From assembly GCA_037951165.1 (NCBI GenBank), contig JBBDHG010000063.1, positions 124,001-188,000 on the forward strand: a DNA stretch of 64,000 bases. The letters are read 5' to 3'. Under the pieces are notes generated by a model, which was given only the letters and a program-made list of their open reading frames with translations, was not told the DNA's origin and made no database searches. Shown here piece by piece: positions 48,817 through 60,100 of this stretch. The translations under genes and the position numbers were made by a program. This stretch comes from Lophius americanus. Its lineage: Eukaryota; Chordata; Actinopteri; Lophiiformes; Lophiidae. Each line of letters starts with the position of its first letter. The first letter of the stretch is position 1.

Positions 48817-51096
48817 GTGAGTATTTGTCTGAATTTCTGTTTGTACATCTGTTTTACGGACATACCAGAAACCGTTAGCTTAGCGGCTAGCTAGCTACTT
48901 GCTGGGTTAGCTAACGTTAGTTAGCCCTGGAGCCGAAATGACAGAGGGGAGCTGTCATGTCAAAATGTAGCTAACTGAGATTTCTTAACACAGACACAGT
49001 TCCATAACGACCACTATTAACAGTTGCAGGTTTCATAGTTCCCTGCCAGCTATAATCTATGTTAGAATCGTCTTAAATTCTGAAACAAATGAATATGCCG
49101 GCGTTTTCCTGTTGTGAATGAGAGGTTAAAATCCGAGAACAAAGATCTATTGTAGGCTAGCGAACTATTAACGTTAACCTTACCTCATAATTTCACCCGA
49201 TTTGTTTACCACTCTCAAAATCAGCTTTTAATAGCCTTTCAAGTAAAAGCCAAGTAGGAAATTTCAACATTTATTTACATATTGCTATGTGATCGTGTCT
49301 ATCCATTTATATTATCTTAAGCCACATTAGTTTTAAGTTTAGTATATAGTCAGTAGGGGGGAAGTATTTAAATGACCTGACCTATATTTAGGTTAAAATC
49401 ATTCGTGAATACACCCCACAGGTTTACCTATTGGGTAATGCTCTCAGGTGACTTCAGAAACATGTGATGTTGGTTGTTTTGAATAGACTGGTGACTCAAA
49501 ATGTGGTGTTGTGCTTGTGGGTTCTGCCAAAGATTTTCTAACGCAAAACGGTTGAATAAAAACAAGATAAATAAAATCATTTAAAAAATGAAATGGATAT
49601 TTAATCTGTTTTGACAGTGTAATCATCATGGCTTTAGTCCAAAGCTAATTAACCGTCTCATCACAGCAGAGAATTACAATGCACTTTGATACACCACAGA
49701 GACTTTTGTTAAAGTCTGAACTCACTGTCAGAAAAGATGCAGGTGACATGTCTCGCTATGGAGTCGCCTTAAGACCTTCTCACTGCATTCATAAATCCAT
49801 AAGTGTATTCAGTCTCTCAACTGTCAGATGCAAATGCTGCAACCTTGCTTGCATATCAAATGAATCGATGGAGGTCACTGAAGACATAAGACATCTGTAA
49901 TACTGAGAATGAGTTTTGCACTTTCCAGAATGTCACACCCTCTTAGATTGAGGCAGACCGTACCTGTGCTTCAGTAGGTGGAAACACTCTTCTGTAACTT
50001 TTATTTCACCTAACAGTTGTCTTGTTAAATAATGCTCACATTGCACCATCATCACTGAAAATTATTGGAAGAATATGTTGTTTAAGAGAATTGATGGAAT
50101 TGAGATTTTTTTGGATGATTGTCGTCTTACGTTTAGTTGCTACATCACAATAAACTAATAGTCTGAATAGAACCTCAAGCGTAACGGTATCATGCAAGGA
50201 TATGATCCGAAGAAAAGTCAACCTCAGAATGGATCAGAAGGAATAAATTGAAGTGACCCAGTCAAAGTCTGGGCCCGATTCCCATTAAGATGCTCGGGTG
50301 GAATCTGAAAAGAGTAGTTCATGCTTACAAACCCTTCAATGTGGCTGCACATACAGAGTTCTGCATGGGCCAAAATTCCATCACAGTGATACTGGCAACT
50401 GATCTCCAGTTATTAAATCCGGCAAGTAAAGTGTTGATCGCTGTCTGGTAATCCCTTGGGCAACACAAGCGGATTAATGGAGGAATGGGGGAAATTCCTC
50501 ATCCTTTCTACTTGACCTTCAGCAGCTGTGTATGCAATGCATAGGAATCTCGCATGATATTTAACAGAAAGTAATAAGGACAATTACATTACCTGTATTT
50601 CTGAATTTTCTATTTTTCCATAAGTATGGGCAAAGTGGATACACACCCTCACACGTACATGTATGTATAGAAATGATCATATACTTGCATAAGTAATAAT
50701 AATTCACAGCTTAACAAGTATCTTGTTCCAAAAATACAATATTTTAAATCTTGTTTTCCTTTAGGTTGATTCAGATGTTTTCTTTTAACATAGCTCTAGA
50801 GACACAAAAAGGATAAAATAAAACAGATTAAGTGTAAATGTCTGTTGAGATTGTCGAATTTCTCATAGTTCAACATAAAAGGAGACAAGAGGTTCCTTCG
50901 GGGCATTATCTTTACAAAATCAAAATTCAGAATTGACATACTTGACCCATTTTTCCCAGTGCTTTATAACGATTTCTCTCTTGAAGTTTTAAGAAAAAGT
51001 AACATTCTCCATTGTGTAGATACCCATTGTAACATCTATCTTATTCATATATGTGTTTGGAACAGTCAGTGACCTCAAAGTGTACTTTGTTCATAG
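48817..51096 (+). other. dpp9 first intron (probable), no gene seen
   Basis: AT-rich apart from the TAGC/TTAGC words near its start (48875-48925). Short ORFs within it match nothing I recognise. Confidence 0.4.
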
Positions 51097-51131
51097 GTTA
51101 CAGAATTGGAGTGAGGTGTGTTGACTGGTGA

Positions 51132-54100
51132 ATGCATAGAGTCAAGAAGGTCAAACTTTGTGACAATAAAGACGGTATCTGGAAAAGGTACAGTAAGATG
51201 ATCATGTTATATTTCTATTTATCTTTTTTTTGCTTCATTGGACATATAAAATGAATAAAAATGTAATCCCTATAAATCGGTGCAACTGCAGGTTGGCTTT
51301 GGTTTCTGCAATTCTTACTGAGGATTTCTAATTTCATCTCCAGCTGTGTGACAGTTGGCATGAGTGCTGTAGACGGCCTTTCAGACAGCACAGAGGTGGT
51401 CGAGATGGAGGATGTCCCATCTCAGTTCTTTGTGGAGAAGCACTCTTGGGAGGGCCTCCGGGACATTATCCATTGTAGCAGGAAGTACTCTGGGATGATT
51501 GCTAATAAGGCCCCCCATGACTTCCAGTTTGTGCAGAAGAAAGATGAAAATGGACCCCACTCCCACCGGTTGTATTACCTTGGTAAGCTCATTCATTATG
51601 GTGAACAAAATCTCCTTGCATTAGATGGTGGTTTGTGTTTTCTATATAATAACGTTTTTTTCTTTCTTTTCATTTGATCTCAGTCATGCTTTCCTGCTTT
51701 AGACAGGAAATGACGACCTCTTGACAATAAACAGTCTCCATAACTTGTTGGCACAACCCCTCTTATTTGTTGTTGATCATGTTTGTTTTTCTGTTTTCTG
51801 CTTACCAGGAATGCCTTATGGGGGCAGAGAGAACTCATTACTTTACTCAGAAATCCCCAAGAAGATCCGTAAAGAGGCCCTCTTAGTGTTGTCATGGAAA
51901 CAGATGTTGGATCACTTCCAGGTGAACCCCCACCTTCCCACCCCACACTTTCGTCCTGCTTGTGTTGTGTCAGTAACAAATACCTAATAAAAATGATGTC
52001 ACTGCCAGTGGTGGTTTGGTGGGAAGGAGATTTGCCTCCCAGCAAGAACTTTGTGCAACAAAGTCGACCTTTGGCCTTTTGCAGTGGGGCAAGCCTCCGT
52101 CATATAATTGCACTGTAGATGAATTAGTTTCTCTAAATTTCCCGCAAGTGCGAATATGAGCGTTAATTATTGTCTCATTGGATTGTACCCAGCACCTCTC
52201 CCCTCTCAGCTGGGACAAGCAATTACAGAAAATTAATTTGTTTAATTTTGAGACTAGTAGTCTTCGAAGGTGTAGTAATAATTCTCTTTTTCAGAGTTAA
52301 TTAAATGTTATTCAATTAATACTGTACTAAAAATTGCTACACAATTGGGCTTTTCTAAACTGTGTAACAGGGGTGCATTACCCTCTTCCTTTTACTAAAA
52401 TACATATAGGTTGAGCATTAAATGCCATGCTGTCATACAAGCTGTAGTTTTTTTTCGTGCCACGTTTCCTTATGCGATAACATAAGGCTTATATATTTAT
52501 ATCTAAGGATCAGATGATCTAGAATGACATTGTCATCCACTTGTGACTTTTCACCCATTGTAAAAAGGAAAAAAGTGAAGTTATCCAGGACTGAAGGAGA
52601 TTTTTTATTTCTGCTCTCCAAAGTTAATAAGGATTATACTGAAGGTTTGATCAGGGCCATCGAAAGATCAATTGAGCAAGAATATCATAATTTACCCCTG
52701 CCCTTAACCTCGCTGAAAAGTCTTTGAACAGTTTGAATGGGCCGGTCCACTTTATCAGATACAGTATGCATATCTTGTATGATCTGACAATAATACTGAT
52801 TATATCGGCTCACCAAAATCAGTAAATGCCTTAAAACTTAGATATAAAAATGTTCTTGTTATACTGTTTGTTCTCCCAGGCTACACCACACCAGGGGGCT
52901 TATTCACGAGAAGAGGAGTTGCTGAGAGAGCGTAAACGTCTTGGGGCATTTGGAATCACCTCTTATGACTACCACACCCAGACCGGCTTGTTTCTTTTCC
53001 AGGCCAGCAATAGCCTCTTCTACTGTCAGGATGGAGGCAATAATGGCTTCATCGTGAGTACCGTGTGGTTGTTTTTCTTCATTTCAATTAGGAATGCTTA
53101 GATTTTCATGGCCGTTTTAATTTAGAGCAAAGCAAAAGCATGCAGTATTTTACTTTGCAGCTTTATGGTGTGTGTGCATCAGTATGCTGTCTATGCCCAT
53201 TTGTGTCTTAATTTACGGCATAAATATTTAAGTTATATACAGTACACCTTTTCTGTCATATTAATTCCGTTATGTAGAGTTGACATAGATTTTTAGATTA
53301 TGCATCAAGTGAGATGATTTAAAATAAAATGCTCTTTTTGTAACAAGGGCCTCAGCTTTTGTTTGGCACACAAATTGTTCATTTTTAAAGGATTGTCCTT
53401 GGATATACATGACTGCTCTTATATACTGCTGCTTATAACAAATTAGTTGAGTTAGGATCTTTGAACCTGTAGTCATTGATGTGGTTTGTTGTTAAATTTC
53501 TACATTTGTCAGTCAGTAATGTTAGTGTTTCACTTTTAGCATTTGGTTGTGTCTGAGATGTTGATCGTTTGATTGTTTTGAGCTCTATGTCTATGTCCAA
53601 CTTAATTTGTTTCTTTTTTATATTAGTTGAGTTACTTTAAATTTATTCTGTACTGTGGCTTTTTTTTTTTAATTTTCCCACCATTTATAAATTCTTGCAC
53701 AAGCAGGGAAGGGGAGTTTTAATATGCCTTCCCTATATGTTGTTTGGGATGTCTATATGTCTATAAAATACATTTTTTTTTATCTCAGATGTGTATTGAC
53801 AGTGCTTCATCATCTTGATGTGTCCAGTAGGCCACAATTTTAATGAACAACTGGGAAATCCAGAAGTTGCATTTAGAATTTTCATAGAATTTAACTTATT
53901 GTGCATATTGCATAATTTTACACACAAGGTAATTTTGAGAGTGAGACTAAGCAGCGATTTCCATCAATTTTCATTATAAACATTAGGAGGCAGGCCTTTG
54001 ATTAAAATTTAAATAACTCTTAATTTGAACTCCATATCTGTGAAAACTGCTGCTATTTCACTCCTCACTAAATGTCAGTTTGGATATGCTCTGAAACTGT

Positions 54101-57100
54101 TGTTAAACTGTTATCCTAATTTAAGACAATACTTTGAATGAAGATGGGGTGTACTTAACCATTATTGATGAAAACCAGGACATTGGAAAGTAATGATTGA
54201 TCTTGTGTTTAATCCAGTGCACATGTAAAGCTTTGCAAATCTTCTGCTTATCAGTTAAGCTGGTTACCCTTTTCTATATATTCATTAATTGTTATACTTT
54301 TCACAATGGTGGACAAATGTGGTTATTTACCAGTATATCCTCTTCAGCTACCTCAACACATTTTGATTGTAATTGAGTGGTCAAAAATGAGAGATAACTC
54401 ACAATTAACAAAGAAATAATTGGAACAATAGTGTGATTTGTTTTTCAAGTTTTCAATTAGGTATTCAATTATTCTTTCATTGTAATTTTCTTGTGTCATG
54501 ATAATTGTTAAGTGAAAATCTTATTTTTTCCTCGTGTCCAGCCGTCATATATATCATGTCCTTCCGGTAGTTGACACAGGCGAGTGCGGCTGCGTTTGGT
54601 TCGGACAGGTCTTCTGCGGTGCATTGTGGAGCAGAACTGCATCTCATGAGATGTTCCATGTTTTGGGGTTCACCGCACACACATGAGTCAGATGTGATTA
54701 TGTTCCACTTCTTCAGGGATGCCTTGCAGCGTCCCTCGCCAAAGTGAAAATGTGATGTTGTGACAGCAGATAATCAAACAGTTTTCTCTATAAAGGTTTT
54801 CCCATCCAAAAGTCACTTTTTAGTTTGCTTTCAACTAAGATTCTTTGTGTTGCTTTTAGCAGTCTGCTCCTGTGAAGCCAGTGGAGATCAAGACCCAGTG
54901 CTCTGGGACACGCATGGATCCCAAAATCTGCCCTGCCGATCCTGACTTCATAGCCTTCATCAACAATAACGACCTGTGGATAGCCCACATAAAGACAGGA
55001 GAGGAAAGGAGGCTCACCTACTGCCACAAAGGTCTGAAGACTCTGGGTCTCATTGAACTTGTCTGTTATCTCCTGTTACTAACCATATAGTTTGTATTTA
55101 TGGGTGTGTTCACGCTTTGGTTCCCTGAATCTGGTACCATTGCTGTGTTAGTGGTATTCACTAGGACCAGTGTGAATCCTGCCACTCTGAACTGTGTTGC
55201 TCACCCAACACCAGTATAACCTGAACAGTTGGGTCTTTGTCTACTTCCATACAAACTCTGATACGCTTTGGCTGAAATATGAGCGCAGTATAGAGCAGAG
55301 ATGAAAAACAGGATGTGATGTCACAAGACGGAGCTTTAAAAATCCCAAGATCTGACAATCCAGATCAACGGTGCTAACAACCCAAAAAAATTAGCAGGTT
55401 CTTACACGGAGGAATTGCCTGATTTTTTTCCAATGAGCACCTTTTTTTTCATTACACACCATTGTTTTGGAAATTCGGTTGCACAGTATATGTGATTTAA
55501 AATATTATATTTGTTTTATATTACTTGATTGGATGTTTAGAATGCGAGTAACCAACTAAAAGAGTGAATGCACTAAAAAACGTATAAAATGAAAGTGTAC
55601 ACTTATATAATGTGCGTATCTTTCACTACACATTATACTGATGGACGCCCCTAATTCATGTGATTCCTTCAGGTGTGGATAGTGTTAAAGAGGACCCTAA
55701 ATCAGCAGGTGTAGCAACATTTGTCATCCAAGAAGAGTTCGACCGTTTTACTGGCTACTGGTGGAGTCCCACAGCAGTCAAAGGTAAGCAAGTTCAGTAC
55801 TATGAACGGAGGCATTTTTGGACCAGACACTTTCTGATTCATGGGCCTGAATGCAAGCAGTTAGTGAAGATTGGTAACGCAACATCACTTTTGCGCAACA
55901 TGCCATTCACTAGATTTAAAATATGTTGTCAAAAAGTTTCACTAATACTGCATGTACATGGATGGACCTTAATGTCAGCCGATTTGTAAGTGTTTAGTTC
56001 CATTTTCAATAAGCAAATGTCTTCAATCAAACACCTCACTTACATTTCAACCAGTCATCATACATTTAATGCTAACATGGAGATAATTGTTGTTAAAATA
56101 TAAACGTTACTTTGGTCCAATCACCCTCCACGTTCTCAGCCTTCAGCTCACACCATGGAGCTTAATCATATAGATTCTTTTCATAAACATGTAAATTGGG
56201 TTTGGGTTTAAGTAAGTTATTTTTCTGTTTGGCATACATTATTTTCTGTTTACACTCATCTCACTGATTTTCCTTCCCCTCTCAGATTGTGATGGAGGTA
56301 AAACAGTTTATCTGCTGTATGAGGAAGTGGATGAGACAGAAGTAGAGATTATTCACGTTCCATCTCCAGCATTGGAAGAGCGGAAAGCAGATGCGTATAG
56401 ATATCCACGCACAGGTCAGTGGTACAGAGCTTTACAAATTGCACACACAGGCTCGGAGCAATTTTATCAATAATTTCTATCATCATAAATATATTATCTT
56501 GATTCTATATGCTCAGGTAGTAAAAATCCCCTGGCAACCCTTAAACTGACTGAGATCAAGACGGACCATCAAGGAAGAGTGAGTCTTTTGCTCTTTATTG
56601 TTTTTTTTCTTTCTCCAGTATAATACTTTGCCATTCTTAATGTGTTTGAATGGCTCTACTTGTAGATTGTGAGCACGCAAGATAAAGAATTGGCCGTCCC
56701 CTTCACATCTTTATTTCCAAGGACAGAATACATCGCCAGAGTAGGTTGGACGACTGACGGCAAATAGTGAGTGCTCTAGTCAAAACTCAATGATGAGGTC
56801 TCCCTCAAAATAAACCACCAGAAGGGATTGTGGCTTTCAATATTGTGGCATAATTAGGGAACATATTCTAATATTGTATCCAGGATTTAAAATGTGTCGA
56901 TACATGAAATGTTGGTGTTTCTATTTTTTATATTTGTAATGGAGTAATTGTTTCCACAATCAATAATCCTATATAACGCATTATTTTTGAGTTATTCTGC
57001 TCTGTTTCCTGCTAGTGGTTGGGCAGTGCTTCTGGATCGTAGTCAAAGAAAACTGCAGCTGGTCCTGTTGCCTCCAGCCCTCTTCATCCCTGTTACAGAT

Positions 57101-60100
57101 GATCCAGCTCTGAGGAAGGAGAGTATAGAGGCCATTCCTAGTAACACACAGCCGTACATAATCTACGAAGAGACCACCGATGTCTGGATAAACGTAGGTC
57201 TTTTCACATGGTAAACTCTTTAGTTGATTTAAAACTATCATCTGTACAGTTTCTAATTATTACATAGAATATTATTTTTATGACAGATTCTTCAGCTGTA
57301 AGGTTTAGGTAATGGGCCAATCTTCTCTTCCTGCAGGTACATGATATATTATATCCATTTATTCAAACAACAGAAGATGAGTTTACTTTCATTTGGGTAA
57401 ATGAGTCTAAAACGGGCTTCAGCCATCTGTACAAAATCACATCACTGCTACAACCAGGCTCCTACCACTGGACAGAGGACTACCAACAAACTGAGGGTAA
57501 GAGACTGGAAGATTCTTCTGCGTTTATTTTATATATCATCTCTAATAAGCGAGGTTCATGCCAACAGTGGTGTGTGTCAAGGAGCATGTTGACTGTATTA
57601 TCTGGTTTCTGCAGGAGACTTCAAATGTGCGATCAAGGAAGATGTAACATTGACCAGTGGAGAATGGGAAGTACTGGCAAGACACGGCTCCAAGGTTAGT
57701 AGTCCACCAGGGGTTATGGAAATCCACACTTAATAAAGATTCAGAAAGAAATGTATTTTCTTGTGATGACTGATCACAATTATACATAATGATGAGGTAA
57801 AAGTGCCTTCTATCGGCTTTGAGAATGTTTATGTCTGCATCAGGCGATCAGACAAAATGACTTGTGCTTCAGTGCCTGAAGTCTACAACTGAATTGCAAC
57901 AGCAGACACTCGGTTTTCTTCTTTTTTTGATGCTTTCAAGGCTTGTACCCCAAACAGATCAACTTATTTATTTCAGGAACTGCTTCTTCAATCAGGTCCC
58001 CGGGGTAATTGCACTGCTGCATTGCCCAAAAAAATTGGAGACCATGAATAAAAAGTCTTGACAAATGATCCAATGCCCACACAAGTATGGATATAAATAT
58101 AGTCAAAACACAGTTAATAACTGGAAAAACACCAAATTAATTACATCAAACACAATATAAAGTGTCAAATGATAACCTCTGCCAAGACTAATATATTTAG
58201 CATGAATTCCTCCATAAAAAGCTTTAAAAAGCACCTATGCTCCTCTTCCCCCTCTTGAGAGATTGTGGATCTAATCATGAGTCCCTTGCGTTGTACATAA
58301 CATAGGAAACCATGGTTGATCGATGGATAAGCAGCACACATTAACATGATTTTTGATTTGCAGATGTTTCATAATAAGAGATATTAGGTTTTAGTTAAAC
58401 CGTTTATAAACTTGTATTTGACAGTGGCTGAGACAGTGTTAGTGGTTGTAAACCATACAATAATATATGCTTTGATATTTCTTTGTTTGCCTGTAAATTC
58501 ACAAATCTATCTATCTAATTTTTGAATTTTAGATTTTTGGGAAGTGCATACACAATGTATAAATGTCTGAATGTAATAACCTGTCTGGTAACAAAATAAA
58601 AACAGATGAAAGTCTGTGTAGTCTAGGTTAGAAATTTTAAGGAAAATTACCATAATAAAACCTTTTTTGAATGGAGGGGATCTTCAAAACTGCATTTGGG
58701 TCCAATGTGAAAGACTGCAGATCCAAATGAAATGCCACAATTCTAATACGTATAATATAAATGTATTCTATATTTGAACCTTAGAGCTTCTGAATATTTA
58801 TATCATTATATAAAATTTAAGGAGTCAGTTAATGTTAATGTATTTCAAATTTCTGATTTTGTCATTTTTTATTGTTTCATGCATGTCCTGGCATTATTGT
58901 CCTTGTCTTCAATGTCATGTTTCTCTTTTTTCTCCCTTTCCAGATCTGGGTGAATGAGTTATCAAAGCTGGTGTTCTTTCAGGGCACGAGAGACACTCCT
59001 CTGGAGCACCACCTCTACGTGGTCAGCTATGACTCACCTGGAGATGTGGTCAGACTAACCAAGCCAGGCTTCTCTCATAGTTGCTCTGTTAGTCAGGTAA
59101 ACATTCATTTTTTATTCTAATCAATCAAATATCTTTCCGTAAATTTCAACTGTTTATCTACTGATAACATGTAATAAGTCCTCCATCAAACACAGTTTTT
59201 TACAGATATTACTTTCTTTGCAAGCCTTTTTTTAATTTGCCAGCGACTTTCTAAATATTGCTTTGGAGCTATTGGTAAAAAATATTTTACTCTTGCATAG
59301 TTGTAAACGTTTTGCAGATTGTATATATTCACATATCTGTAATGAATTCTATTTTTTGGATGTGAATTTGAAATGAAACAAAATCCACATAGTTGAATCC
59401 AATTGATAAGACTGGTGCTGTAACAGGAAAGGTGCAGCTTGTATGTTGAGCTTGAATTGCGTGAGCCCCATTAGTTTCAGGTAAATCAGAAGGACCACTT
59501 CATACACCTATACTTCTGCCCATTCTGTTTTTGGTTTACAGTGAAAAAAAATGTGTTGTTTCTCAATACGTATGTAACCGGAATAACATTTCATTTATTC
59601 ATTCATACATATAATAATTCAGAAGTGATCTCTGACTCTCAGCTGTCCTTATTTGTTTAGTATACAGTTTCCTTTTCTTATTTTGTAAATAATTATGTGT
59701 ATTTCTAATGTTTTGACTCTCTACCCTCCCTCACTTTGCAGAACTTTGACTTTTTTGTCAGCCACTACAGCAACGTGAGTACACCTCCCTGTGTTCACGT
59801 CTACAATCTGACCAGCCCAGATGGTGACCCACTGCACATGGTACCTGAGTTCTGGGCCAGCATGATGGAATCACCAGGTAAACAATTGTGACACGACGCA
59901 CCAGCATGTATCGGTTTTCTGAAATTATATACACGGAATCTACACACCTCAAAAAATAAAGGTCACTTAAATCACACATCCCAGATCGGGATGAATGAAA
60001 TATTCCAGTTGAAAATCTTTGATTACATTGCGTAATTTGTTCAGAACAAAATAAGGTAAGAACGGTCAATGGAAACCAAAATTAACCCATTGAGGACTGG

